Shown in pieces: positions 1 to 9,733 of a stretch of DNA of 64,000 nt. Below the pieces are notes generated by a model. It worked only from the letters and a program-made list of their open reading frames with translations. It was not told the origin of the DNA and did not search any database. The stretch comes from Kappaphycus alvarezii (lineage: Eukaryota; Rhodophyta; Florideophyceae; Gigartinales; Solieriaceae), in assembly GCA_002205965.3 (NCBI GenBank), contig NADL03000625.1:1-64000 (forward strand), in the 5' to 3' direction. Each line of letters begins with the position of its first letter. Positions within the stretch are counted from its first letter, which is position 1. A program made the translations under genes and the position numbers.

Positions 1-112
1 TCCCATTACTGTGTCGGTATACCCTTTTTGAGTCGATTGTGTTGTCTGGAAAACTTTAGGATAGATCGAATACAACTTCCAACAGTAAAACACCCAAACC
101 TTTTCCCCTGCT
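1..112 (-). repeat. Short dispersed repeat R1, partial copy
   Basis: This stretch reads, in reverse complement, as the short dispersed repeat called R1 here. It has the block GGGGAAAAGGTTTGGGTG followed by TTTTACTGTTGGAAG and a GATCTATCC-like segment, then CTAAAGTTTTCCAGACAAC, then a segment ending in CACAGTAATGGGA. The same order occurs at 12179-12330 (plus) and 50940-51124 (minus). It is cut by the window edge. No coding potential is seen. The family is defined only from copies in this window. Confidence 0.75.
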
Positions 113-826
113 GATGAAGGAGTTAGATTTTTTTTTGTTTCAAACTAAAATTCAACAGATGACCGAGGGTTTTTAATACAATATTGTCTTCTTTATTGTA
201 GATTTTGTCACTTGCATTCAATTATGGAACCGGAAAGGAGAGCAGCAATTTTTTAAAAATAGATCTATGCAGTATGTTGTAACAGATGAATCCCCATCAA
301 AAATGTTTTAACAAAAATTTATTTTAGGCTGGTCTGGAGAAATAAGCTACTTTCCTTCTCTCTGCTGCTCATTTAATGGAAATGAGGTATGTGTTAACTG
401 CGAGACATCGGTTTTCTTTAAACTGGGCGAGTTTTCGAGGATAAAGTTGTGCTCATGAAGCAAGCAGCTGCTGCAACCTGTAAACCTGTAGTAACGTAGG
501 AATGGTCATATGTGTCGTAATTTAAATGAAAATTGACTTCTGCCTGAAGGGAGCTGCGTTAAAACCACCTTTCTGCGAGTAACTTCAGCCTAAGATATAC
601 CTGGATGGTGCCCCACCTTTTTTTGCCATATAAGCAAATAAAAGTTATATTTGTACGTCTGTTGCAGAATTTAATTAGCAAGCACCTAGGAGAGCAGGTG
701 CTCGAAGTTGACTGTCAGCGGCAATGCTACAATGGCTGGTCTCCAATCATTCCTCTACAGTTATCAAGTTGTTTCACTGAGTTATTATTTCTTAAGCCTA
801 CATTAATTATGCTTAATACTTCAGCA
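113..826. other. No recognisable gene
   Basis: AT-rich sequence with only short, compositionally unremarkable open frames. One plus-strand frame of about 90 codons at 605-877 has no recognisable domain and overlaps a diverged duplication, so I do not call it a gene. Confidence 0.5.
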
Positions 827-1075
827 AACAACTGGCCTTGCTTCGGGAATGATCCTACCCTCCAGATATTAAACTAAAATACTTCTCCGACTTTCGCGAG
901 TAATTCGATTACACATATTTATAGTCGAGGACTCAAACTTTTATCCCATACTCTGGCTGTATTGGTTGATGGAACTGTCCTCAACATGTAGCCCGAACAG
1001 CTGGCCTCACTTTAGGAAACGACCCTTTCTCCAAATATTAAAGAAACCAAAACTTCGTCCTCGAGTAGCTGCAAC
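827..1075 (+). repeat. Diverged direct duplication, two units of about 80 bp
   Basis: Two related segments lie about 160 bases apart, at about 827-905 and 989-1075. They share the order AACTGGCCT, GGAA-GA-CCT, TCCA-ATATTAAA, then a CTTC and CGAGTA tail. Translated in one frame both give an N-x-W-P-x-F pattern followed by LQIL. The level of difference suggests an old duplication or a decayed repetitive gene. Function unknown. Confidence 0.45.
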
Positions 1076-1823
1076 GAATCTTCAAATTCATACGTTCTAC
1101 GAAGTTTAGGGGCCATCGATTACTGTCCAAGTAATACTGTTTAGTACAGTTAAAATGTGAGTAAATCAGTTTACATGCCAATTCACATCAATGTTTACTT
1201 CTGCACCTGAAAATCCAAGATATCTTTGGCCAATCTAACGCATAACTGGAAATATTTTACAGTACTGTATACAATAACCGAAAAATAACTAATTTCGGGT
1301 TTATGCCGTAACCCGTTTAAGCTGATGCCATAAATTTACTCTCAAACCTCAGTCCAATAGGTTACTACGTTTTTACCAATCTCCTCCCCATGCCAGCACG
1401 ATTCAAACACATAACCATCTATACCCGAACTGAAAATCTCGAGTTAACACCCCACTGGCCTTTCGTGGCATGGAGCATCTACCGCCTTCCGAACCTCATA
1501 CTGGCCCGTACAGAATCCGCTTCAGGAAGTACACATTCTAGTTCGGTAAAGTCGGTTGGAGAGTGGACTAAATTCGCAAGCTCCACTTCCATTGACAGCC
1601 CAATCTGGCTAATCAAGAAAATTCCCGCATACACAACCCCTTAAACACCGAGGAATAACTGAGCCCTGTCATTGCTAGAAACAGTATCCCTTCTCATACT
1701 GGAAAAAGGGGGGTATCTTCATTGAGATGTATGGATCGGATAGAACCAATTTAGAGTTGCAAATCTGAAATTCGTATTAAATACATGTACCGATGGTCGA
1801 AGCAATGCACAAATCATTGCTGT

Positions 1824-1942
1824 CGAATGCTAGCACCAGCAACAGTCTACCAGAAAGTCGATGGGATGCCAGCCAGTAGACAAGCAGCGTTAGAAGTTAC
1901 TGCCAACGCCGAGTGTCGTTGTAGAAGAATGCCTCGAATAGC
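1824..1942 (-). mobile_element. 3'-terminal relic of the R2-like non-LTR element
   Basis: This matches, with many substitutions, the 3' end of the non-LTR retrotransposon at 21.3-24.5 kb. Shared landmarks in plus orientation are GTCTACCAGAA, ATGCCAGCCA, GACAAGC then GCGTT, GAAGTTACTG and GTAGAAGAATGC. The comparison segment is 21370-21490. Only the end of the ORF and the 3' untranslated region are represented, as expected for a 5'-truncated retroposed copy. Confidence 0.65.
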
Positions 1943-2160
1943 TTACGCATTAAAATACCAGATAAACTGTAAACAGCATATGATACCTTTCTGAGCCTAT
2001 TGCAATCAAAAACACCATTGGAACTGCAGAAAAAGATAATATATCAACTCGTGACTCTGTTATTAATATCTGTTTGAGTCTTACTCCTTCCTGCCTAACA
2101 GTATGCCCGTCTCTATCCCCTTGAAAATGTAAACAAGAAGCCAATTTCCAGCATGGATCC

Positions 2161-3683
2161 TGTTAGGCGCAGATTTTTTTTGTCGCCGTCATCTACAGGC
2201 CTATAGTTTACTGTACTACCTCTCCTTGTCCAAATTTGCTTATAGTTCCGGTCCTTCCTCGTCCTCCCTGAACCTCGCTTATCATTACCGCGGTCCTCCC
2301 CAAATTTACTTCCATTTTATCTAGATATTTTTATACTGTATCTACCCCTCTGAATCGATCCCGAATCAAGTTCTTTTTCCCTTTTTGCTTACCTCCTCCT
2401 CCAAATTCGTTTTTTTTGAGAAAAAGGGCGCAAATGCACTACTACAAAATCCCTTGCAGATTTATTTTACCTATTCCTAATCGATAGAACCTGCCCCGGG
2501 AGCCTATTTAAACCTTTTTATTCCAAGTTTCAAACGTCCCTGATCATTTTACTCATCACTCCTCTCCCCAACACACCCAAAACACCCTCTATCCTCCGTC
2601 TACAATCATTTACAACCAAAATGAGCAACCTTCGCCCCTCCGCCCCCATCACTAAAAACCGCCCCTCTCGCCCCTTAAACGGCCTTGCGCTCGCAGTATA
2701 TGGCCCGACGGATGCAGACGACTACCTGAGACGGCAGACTAAGAAGAAGATAATAGAATTCGTCCGCAAGCTCTTCGTCGAGGATGAGGCCGAGGAGGTA
2801 CCTGAGGGTCAGGAGTGGGACATCGAGGAGGGAGCTGGGGAGACCTTTGAGGAGTGGGTAGCCCCTGGATTGGTCTATGAGGTTAATAACGAGGAGGACG
2901 GGGAGGATGAGGATGAGGATGAAGGGAGGATGAGGATGAGGATGAGGATGAAGAGGAGGATGAGGATGAGGATGAGGATGAAGAGGAGGATGACGAGGAC
3001 GAGGACGAGTTGGATGAGGGAAATGGGGGCATGGAAAGTGTTGTACTGGTGGGGCCTGGACTGGAGAGTATGGATCAAGTGGTGCCGACGCTGGAACCGG
3101 ATGGAGATATCTTTAGTAGTTTAGATATCTCCCAGGAGGGAATAGAGAGCTGTGAGCCATTCGCAGATATTTGTGGGGACTGCTTGGACAGCATGGATAT
3201 TTTAGAGGAGTTGTTTGGATCTGATTTAGAGAATGGGAAATAAGAGGACCTCATTGATTGTTAGTTTCTTAAGTATCTTTTGTTTAGAGTATATCATCCA
3301 CACAAATTGTTTGTATGCATTTCCTGGTACCTTCTGTAGTTTTGTTCGGACTTTAGGGTAGCCAAAAGTCTATATAAGCTGAGTAAACCGCTTCCTCATG
3401 GAGAGGTCAAGCAAGTTGGCAGACAGCTTCAAGCTCAGTCCCAAATAGTTAGGAAGTTGAGAGTCAACTTCAGACCCAAGAAGCATTTATTTTACCCTAG
3501 TCACTAAGCATAGGTGGTAGACCCTGCCCCTTCCATACTTGCTTGTAGCCCATTCAACTGTCTCCCTATACACTCCTTTTCGTTCGTTCAACTATACCAC
3601 GGTAGCACTTTTGTCGCTTGCAACACCTCCTTCTTGGGGTGGTTGATTCTGAATATCTCTTCTCCGACGATTTACCCCTATCA
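2161..3683 (+). repeat. 5' LTR of gypsy element 1
   Basis: The LTR starts TG and ends CA. It holds two TATA-like boxes: TATTTAAA at 2505-2512, about 110 bases before the LTR-internal ORF, and TATATAAG at 3371-3378, about 310 bases before the LTR end. The second is placed as expected for the promoter of the genomic transcript. The first could drive the internal ORF. A GAGGAT-type microsatellite lies at about 2900-3008. At 1523 bp this is long for a gypsy LTR. Confidence 0.95.
2621..3243 (+). CDS. Acidic ORF carried inside the LTR (5' copy), frameshifted
   Basis: An ATG in good context (ACCAAAATGAGC) opens a frame of 167 codons (2621-3124). The first 90 or so residues are ordinary, with YGPTDADDYLRRQTKKK near residue 28, and become acidic (EEDGEDEDEDE). 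The frame then enters a GAGGATGAG microsatellite and switches to an RM repeat. In another frame the same repeat reads as an Asp/Glu tract and continues as ELDEGNGGMESVV down to a stop at 3241-3243. A native product of about 207 residues, acidic in the middle, with one slip in the microsatellite, is the simplest reading. The identical ORF sits in the 3' LTR. I recognise no family. It lies upstream of the second TATA box and therefore probably in U3. Confidence 0.55.
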
Positions 3684-3685
3684 TT

Positions 3686-3703
3686 TGGTACTCTTGTGGA
3701 GGG
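3686..3703 (+). promoter_or_regulatory. Primer binding site of gypsy element 1
   Basis: Two bases after the end of the 5' LTR the sequence begins TGGTACTCTTGTGGAGG. A TGG start at this distance is the normal signature of a primer site pairing with the CCA end of a tRNA. I cannot assign the tRNA from memory. Confidence 0.6.
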
Positions 3704-3771
3704 GGTTGCACCCGAGGTATTCGAGTTGAGCAGTCTTAGGGAACCATTCGAGGGGATTTTTTTCTGTAATC

Positions 3772-4697
3772 ATGGATCTCAACGCTGCTCGTATAACGTT
3801 CACAGGGGGCAAGAATGAAGACGTTGAGGAGTTTCTCTATACATATGTCAACGTTGTGATGCGTGAGAAGAGCGATGAAGAGAAGGCCGAAAGTATCTTC
3901 GCCTATCTTCATGGTGACGCAAAGCACAAATATAAGGCCAAGTTTATCAACGGGTGGTCTCTTAACGGGAATGGGCGTAACTTCGGTGAGGTATGTGAGT
4001 GGCTTGTGAAAGAATATGCTAAGGAGGTAGAACCAGATGAGATGATTCGTACCGCCATAGAGGCCCGGCTCAACTTCGACGATTTGTTAAGCTCATTGGT
4101 ATACTTGTGTGATCTCTATGAAAAGGCTGGGTTCAACGCCCAAGCCAAGTACGGAATGCTGCGTAAGGCGGCGATGGGGGATAAGCGGCTCTCCGATTTC
4201 CTCTCATCAAGGGCCCTCACACTTTTAATGAACTGAAGGGTACCATAGTAGAATTTGTCAAAAATTCGGAGACGTTTCAGTCACTAAGTGAAATGCCGAC
4301 GGAAACCCGTACATCTATGCCGATCGTACATCCTGAAAAGAATTATCAAAGGCCAGCGACTAGCGCAGCAGCATTGGAATCAGTCAGGAGCGATGTCAAA
4401 AACTTGGAAGAAAGGTTGGAAACCCGATTCGATAATCGACTTGACATGATAACCTCGCAGTTGGAAAGCCTTACTCTTACCATTAAGAAGAACCAGTCTG
4501 GGGCCCCAAGGCCGCAGAAGTCTGTTCCTACTGTCACAAGCCTGGACACTTTGCAAATAGGTGTCCTGATAATCCACATAGAAACACTCGTTGTGGAAAG
4601 TGCGGTCGATATGGGCATCATGAAAGTAACTGCTGGTCTAAAGACAACAGAAAAGCAAATTTATCGGACGCAAGGAGCGAGTCAGGACCAGAGATGA
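3772..4697 (+). pseudogene. gag: gag of gypsy element 1, frameshifted
   Basis: The first ATG after the leader (3772) opens a 154-codon frame that looks like a gypsy capsid: it is helical and charged, with the pattern FTGGKNEDVEEFLYTY near its start. It stops at 4234. A second frame (4293-4697) continues with a coiled-coil-like segment (ESVRSDVKNLEERLETR). Out of frame with both, at 4523-4636, are two zinc knuckles of CX2CX4HX4C form (CSYCHKPGHFANRC and CGKCGRYGHHESNC), the nucleocapsid part. At least two indels therefore separate capsid from nucleocapsid. The protein would coat the RNA in the virus-like particle. A basic spacer follows at 4837-5170 (KKTKKSKKFKN) before the protease. Confidence 0.85.
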
Positions 4698-5174
4698 AAA
4701 TCTTACAAAACAGAAAGGATCACAAGTTGACGGATGCCGGTAACGTATCCATCGCTGAAGAAATCAGTCAAGTCAATGTGACAAAAAGGGATGGGAAGGG
4801 AACATTTTATCGAAGAAACCTAGGCTAGATTATGGAATGCTGGAACATATCCCAGCACCTGTACCTCCTCGAACCAAGAGGTCTGATCAAGTTGTTCCAG
4901 GAGTTGGAGTCACTCCGGCCAAGAAGACGAAAAAGAGTAAGAAATTTAAGAATATCCCAAAGGACGTACTAGAATATGTGAAGAAGTACAATTTGGTGGC
5001 TGAGCTTGCATCAGCCCCAACTGGGATAACGTTTGGTCAACTTTTGAGGGGCGACGCAGAGGACGCGAGGAAAGAACTCAAAAAAATTATCAGGTCTAAT
5101 AAGTCCGCTAAGGGTAAGAAACTGTTTCTTCAATCGGCCTCGACAGCACCAAGACGTCTTAAACTAGTACCAGT

Positions 5175-7307
5175 CAAAGTATTGGGAATGCAAACCCAAG
5201 CTCTTTCGATTCGGGCGCTGTTCCAAACCTTATTTCAGAAACTTTGGTGACAGATCTAGGTCTTGAAATTATTCCAACTACTCGAAGAATAACTGTGGCG
5301 GATGGAACCGTATCAAAATGCATGGGCACTGTTGACAAGGTTTCCGTGTTCTTTGGGGACTCTAAAGTTGATTTAGACTTTCTTGTCATGCCTGATCTCC
5401 CTTTCGATGCAATCATTGGCTGCCCTACCATGGAAAGACTAGGGACCTGCATTGACTTGGGCAACCAAATCGTTTCAGTTAATGTTGACGGCAGAACCGT
5501 GAAGATGCCCCTGGATTTCGACAAAAGCACACATCCGGTAGATTTGAAAGAAACGGACAGTGAAGATTTCACTTCTAGCTATGACAGCGAAGATTTCGAA
5601 CCAACTAACACTTTCGGAAGTGGAGAAGGGTACGCTCGGGGGATACTGAACATGGCATGGGATGATTATGATTCTGGGTTTGAAACAGATGAAGACTGGA
5701 ATTCTAGGGTAGGTGTGACACCTGAATGTGTTTCTTTTTGCGATAATATCGAATCAAAGGACGGAATTCGGAGCATGAAAGAAGATTACAATTGCAAGGA
5801 AAACAGGAATATATCGGATTCCATATCTGAAGATGTGAGCACGCCGGAAAAGGTCCTTCAAAATATTGAGGTTGAGAATCAAGAAGAAAAAGGGCGCCAA
5901 ATGGCAGAAATCCAAGGAAAAGTGCAGCACCTTCCCGCCGCCGCCTCACTGAAAATATCCGACATGTTAGCATCTTCCGAAGTAATTGCATGGAGTGTAT
6001 CAGATTTAAGACAAGCAAGTGTACCGGTCACTCACTCATTTGAACTTACCGATACTCAACCAATTTACCACAGGCCTAGACGTCAACCGCCAAAATATGA
6101 CCAATTTATCTCAGAGAATGTTACAAGTATGCTGGAAAATGATATTATTCGGCCAGTTTCATCCCCATGGTCATTTCCAGTTGTGATAGCACCAAAGAAA
6201 GATGGAAAACTTCGCTTTTGCGTCGATTACCGACAGCTGAACCAGAGAATGATACCCGATCGATTTCCGATTCCAAACATGGAAGAAATCCTCGAGGACT
6301 TGAAGGACGGGAGATACTTCACCTCAATTGATCTTTACACTGGTTATTGGCAGATTCCATTAGATGAAAAATGTAAGGAAATAACAACTTTTACCAGCAA
6401 AGCCGGTACATTCAGGTTCGAAGTGATGCCTTTTGGTCTCATGAATGCCCCAGCTACATTCCAAAGAATGATGAACGAGGTTTTGAAAGGACTTCCATTT
6501 GCAAGAGTTTATATCGATGATGTGGTGATATTCTCAAAAACCTTGGATCAGCACATATCGCATGTCAAGACTGTGGTGGAGAGAATAGATGCGTACAGCC
6601 TGAAAATTAAGTTAAGCAAATGCTTCTTTGCGAAAACGTCTATCCAATTACTCGGTCATATCGTCGATCAAGAGGGAATTAAAGTGGATCCAGAGAAAAC
6701 GAAAAAAATCAAGTTGGCACCCAGGCCCGCTTCAAAGACGGAGGTTCGAAGCTTCTTAGGACTGGCCTCATATTACAGAAGATTTATCAAAGATTTCGCC
6801 AAAACTGCAGCACCGTTACATGCCAGCACTACGAAGAACGGAAAATTTTACTGGAACAAGGAAATGCAGACTGCATTTGAGGAGCTTAAAGATAAGCTAT
6901 GTGTCCCCCCAGTGCTCATGTATCCAGATTTCAAGAGACCATTTGTTGTGGAGACAGATGCCTCAGAACGGTCTTTGGGTGCCATTTTGTCCCAAAAAGA
7001 CGAAAACGGAAGACTACACCCTGTTCAATTCGCAAGTCGCACTCTGAATGATGCGGAAAAGAGATACTCAGTCTGCGAGAAAGAAGCGCTAGCTGTCGTC
7101 TTCGCACTGAAAAAGTTTCGTGTTTACCTTTTATCACTCGAGAAATTTGTCTTGATAACTGATCACCAGGCACTTAAGACAGCATTCCAAAGAAAGATGT
7201 ACATCACCGCTTGGCCCGATGGCTCGACATTTTCGCAGAATATCGGTTTGAAATTGTGTATAGGCCCGGACGCAATAATCAGCCTGCCGATTACCTATCC
7301 CGCTTGA
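5175..7307 (+). CDS. pol: pol of gypsy element 1: protease, reverse transcriptase, RNase H (5' part)
   Basis: The aspartic protease active site FDSGA lies at about 5205-5219 and the flap-distal FDAIIG motif near 5406. Reverse transcriptase follows, with FCVDYRQLN, SIDLYTGYWQIP, FGLMNAPATFQ and the catalytic VYIDDVV near 6510. RNase H follows with VVETDASERSLGA near 6947 and EKEALAVVFAL near 7080. The frame ends out of register at 7307. The correct reading (DVHHRLARWLD) continues in the next frame, so one base is missing near 7195-7202, inside RNase H. Domain order is that of Ty3/gypsy. Copy DNA synthesis would occur in cytoplasmic particles. The ORF has no ATG of its own near the start and would need read-through from gag. 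Confidence 0.93.
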   Translation, partial: QSIGNANPSSFDSGAVPNLISETLVTDLGLEIIPTTRRITVADGTVSKCMGTVDKVSVFFGDSKVDLDFLVMPDLPFDAIIGCPTMERLGTCIDLGNQIVSVNVDGRTVKMPLDFDKSTHPVDLKETDSEDFTSSYDSEDFEPTNTFGSGEGYARGILNMAWDDYDSGFETDEDWNSRVGVTPECVSFCDNIESKDGIRSMKEDYNCKENRNISDSISEDVSTPEKVLQNIEVENQEEKGRQMAEIQGKVQHLPAAASLKISDMLASSEVIAWSVSDLRQASVPVTHSFELTDTQPIYHRPRRQPPKYDQFISENVTSMLENDIIRPVSSPWSFPVVIAPKKDGKLRFCVDYRQLNQRMIPDRFPIPNMEEILEDLKDGRYFTSIDLYTGYWQIPLDEKCKEITTFTSKAGTFRFEVMPFGLMNAPATFQRMMNEVLKGLPFARVYIDDVVIFSKTLDQHISHVKTVVERIDAYSLKIKLSKCFFAKTSIQLLGHIVDQEGIKVDPEKTKKIKLAPRPASKTEVRSFLGLASYYRRFIKDFAKTAAPLHASTTKNGKFYWNKEMQTAFEELKDKLCVPPVLMYPDFKRPFVVETDASERSLGAILSQKDENGRLHPVQFASRTLNDAEKRYSVCEKEALAVVFALKKFRVYLLSLEKFVLITDHQALKTAFQRKMYITAWPDGSTFSQNIGLKLCIGPDAIISLPITYPA

Positions 7308-9697
7308 GGGATCCATTGATTCCAAATGAAAAAGCTTCCGAAGACATCGTCGGAGTTGCCGAAGTTCAAGTGCCGATCGATAACGAGTACGAAGCTTATA
7401 TTCACGGACTTATTAAATTCCTTGATGGACTAGAAATGAGAAAGGTTGATCTCGAACACAGAAATTGGGTACGCAGGAACCAAAAGGCCTTTACATTGTG
7501 GAATGGGAAACTCTTCCGGCACACTAAAGCCGGTCCCCGACTAGTGGCCCCTTTGAAAGAAAGAATGAAGATCTTGAGGACTTTCCATGATGAGCTAGGG
7601 CATTGGGATCTCGAAACAACCAAAAAATTCGTAACTGAGAGATTCTGGTGGCCCAGTATCCATAAGGACGTCTATAATTTCGTGAAAAGCTGTGACAACT
7701 GTCAAAAATTCACTCCGATACGAAAGTATAAGACAACCCTAAGCTTCCCAGTTTCCGCTCTCTTTGAAACCTTCTCAATTGACTTTGCCGGCCCATTCAA
7801 GGAAACCTCTTCCGGAAACAAATACCTCCTTATAGGGGTGGAACATCTTACTGGATGGCCAATAGCAGTTGCAGTTGAGGAGGCCAATGCTGAGGTGGTC
7901 CTGAGATTCATCGAAAAAGAAATAATTAAACCGTTTGGTCTTCCAAAAAGGATCATCTCAGATAACGCCCTTTGTTTTACTGCAACTTCACTGCTTCGTT
8001 TCTTGGAAGAGAAGGGGATTCAGCTGAAGACAGTTCTCGCATACGCTCCTATGTCAAACGGTAAAGCGGAGAGGATGGTTGGAACCATCAAACGAGCAAT
8101 ATCGAAAACTATGTCGAAGAATGAAATCCAGTGGGAAGATGCCTTACCAAAAGTGTTATACGGCTATCGTCGAAGAAGAGGAAGAAGCGGACGGTCACCA
8201 TTCGAGCTAATGTACGGAAGGGCTCCTAGAATGTTACAGAGAGACATGGAAACAAATATTATCGATGAAGAGAGTAGAGAAGTCGAACTACTGGCCACTG
8301 AAGGCTGGAGATCACACCGCGCGCTAACACAGACAAGAAATAAGAATGAAGAGCCTCCAGTCCAAACCTTTTCAGTCGGCTCTAAAGTACTTGTAGTACA
8401 TGGGAAAGCAATGCAGCAGGCTGTGAAGTGGCCGGCCTTCCAAACAAAGTACTCGAATCCTTGCGTCGTCACGGAGGAAAGACACCCGCACTATAAGCTA
8501 TGTTCAAGCTCAGGGAAGAGATCAAGGAGGGCCATCCATGCACGTCGTCTAGTCCCTTACCATCAGAGGCCTGAAGAATTCCTTCTCACACAGGACTATG
8601 CGCAACCACGGGGCATACTCATCTTTAACTATAGAATGATTCCTATGGGAGGAAAAAGGGCCTGGGAATGGATCATCTCGATTACGCGTGACTACTACGA
8701 ACTCCACGTAATCGTCCATTTCTACATTAATATATGCCTATGTTTTCGTACGTTGAACGGACCATTGCTACCTCAAGAAGATTTCCGACTATTGATCAGA
8801 ATTCTATTCTCATTCCAAAACGGAAGGTTCACGGAAGCAGGTCCAGAGTTTGTGGAAGTCATATATCATTACTCTATAGGAAGGTATGGAATGGTAGCTA
8901 TCGGAGACTTGTCGCAAACATATCTGAACATTATCCGTCCGGTTTACGTATTTCTTAAGAACAACCAAGATGTGCGACTGAGAGGTTACAGCTTGCCCCC
9001 TGATATGGAATATCGACTGGTCCCGTATCCTCTATGGGAACCTTACGTTGCTCCGCTCAGAAACACGACCTCAGCCGAAGACCAGGATCCTCCCGAGGCC
9101 GTGATGATGATACGAGCTGGACCATCAAGTGATCGGGGCGGATCATCGAAGAGGGCAAGGCGTCGGGAGCAGCGAGGAAGATCGCCAAGAAGATCGCCTC
9201 AAACACCGCCTAGTCTCCCAGGGGGAAACTATGCATCCTTAATTATTGGACGGCTACCAATTAGACGTTGGCTTCGCGAAATGACAGAGGACCCACGAGA
9301 AGCAGAAGTAATTTCCTTTTTTGCAATTAGTATTTGCATGTGCTTCCAGACCATTCACGGGGCGCACCTTACTCGTGAGGACTCAGTCCTTATGTTGCGA
9401 GTTTTTTTCTCCTTCAGATACCCGTTTCTGGACCCGTTGCCAGAAAAGTTTGCATACTACGTTTATTACCTCACATTTGGAAGGTTTGGAGAAGTGAAAC
9501 GGGAGGAGCTCATTAGAGAACACTATGAAACCATACGCCGAATCTACGAAACTCTTGACCAAGGAGATGAGCCGGTCATCGCACGGTACACACTCTCTCA
9601 TCATATTGGAAATGAGCTACTACCATATCCTTATAGTGAACCCTATACTCTCCCTGATGAATGGATAGAACTCCCACAAGAACAACAAGAGCATTGA
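7202..9697 (+). CDS. pol: pol of gypsy element 1: RNase H end, integrase and duplicated C-terminal domain
   Basis: The frame resumes with RLARWLDIFAEYRFEIVYRPG and NNQPADYLSR, the RNase H/integrase junction. Integrase has the HHCC finger (HDELGHWDLETTKKF then CDNCQKF, about 7590-7710) and the catalytic triad: D in SIDFAGPF near 7780, D in IISDNALCF near 7955, E in SNGKAERM near 8060. After a GPF-like tail the ORF continues about 350 codons beyond usual integrase length (8630-9694). That extension has two related blocks of about 120 residues. The product would insert the copy DNA into the chromosome; what the extension does is unknown. Confidence 0.9.
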   Translation, partial: HHRLARWLDIFAEYRFEIVYRPGRNNQPADYLSRLRDPLIPNEKASEDIVGVAEVQVPIDNEYEAYIHGLIKFLDGLEMRKVDLEHRNWVRRNQKAFTLWNGKLFRHTKAGPRLVAPLKERMKILRTFHDELGHWDLETTKKFVTERFWWPSIHKDVYNFVKSCDNCQKFTPIRKYKTTLSFPVSALFETFSIDFAGPFKETSSGNKYLLIGVEHLTGWPIAVAVEEANAEVVLRFIEKEIIKPFGLPKRIISDNALCFTATSLLRFLEEKGIQLKTVLAYAPMSNGKAERMVGTIKRAISKTMSKNEIQWEDALPKVLYGYRRRRGRSGRSPFELMYGRAPRMLQRDMETNIIDEESREVELLATEGWRSHRALTQTRNKNEEPPVQTFSVGSKVLVVHGKAMQQAVKWPAFQTKYSNPCVVTEERHPHYKLCSSSGKRSRRAIHARRLVPYHQRPEEFLLTQDYAQPRGILIFNYRMIPMGGKRAWEWIISITRDYYELHVIVHFYINICLCFRTLNGPLLPQEDFRLLIRILFSFQNGRFTEAGPEFVEVIYHYSIGRYGMVAIGDLSQTYLNIIRPVYVFLKNNQDVRLRGYSLPPDMEYRLVPYPLWEPYVAPLRNTTSAEDQDPPEAVMMIRAGPSSDRGGSSKRARRREQRGRSPRRSPQTPPSLPGGNYASLIIGRLPIRRWLREMTEDPREAEVISFFAISICMCFQTIHGAHLTREDSVLMLRVFFSFRYPFLDPLPEKFAYYVYYLTFGRFGEVKREELIREHYETIRRIYETLDQGDEPVIARYTLSHHIGNELLPYPYSEPYTLPDEWIELPQEQQEH
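8640..9670 (+). other. Internal duplication of an unrecognised domain at the C-terminus of pol
   Basis: Two blocks align along their length. Block 1 (about 8706-9060) has FYINICLCFRTLNGPLLPQE, then FSFQNGRF, IGRYG and LVPYPLWEPYVAP. Block 2 (about 9309-9660) has FFAISICMCFQTIHGAHLT, then FSFRYPF, FGRFGEV and LLPYPYSEPYTLP. Shared features are a C-x-C-F pair, an SF motif, a Y-(S/T)-x-G-R-(Y/F)-G motif and a final PYP-x-x-EPY. A basic, serine-rich linker (SKRARRREQRGRSPRRSP) joins them. I do not recognise it as a chromodomain or envelope protein, and there is no obvious signal peptide or transmembrane helix. Confidence 0.8.
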
Positions 9698-9733
9698 GAA
9701 CGAGACGGGACGTTCGACCTAAGTCCGGGGGGG

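Noticed and set aside
2875-3078. Minus-strand frame rich in Leu/Ile inside the LTR
   Set aside because: It is the antisense translation of the GAGGATGAG microsatellite; the hydrophobic run is an artefact of the repeat.
2621-3124. The RM-repeat end of the LTR ORF as a real basic tail
   Set aside because: The alternative frame gives an Asp/Glu tract continuous with the acidic region and leads to a longer sensible C-terminus, so the RM run is more likely frameshifted.
7195-7307. Programmed frameshift in pol of gypsy element 1
   Set aside because: The shift is in the middle of RNase H, not at a gag-pol or domain border, and there is no obvious slippery heptamer; a one-base deletion is simpler.
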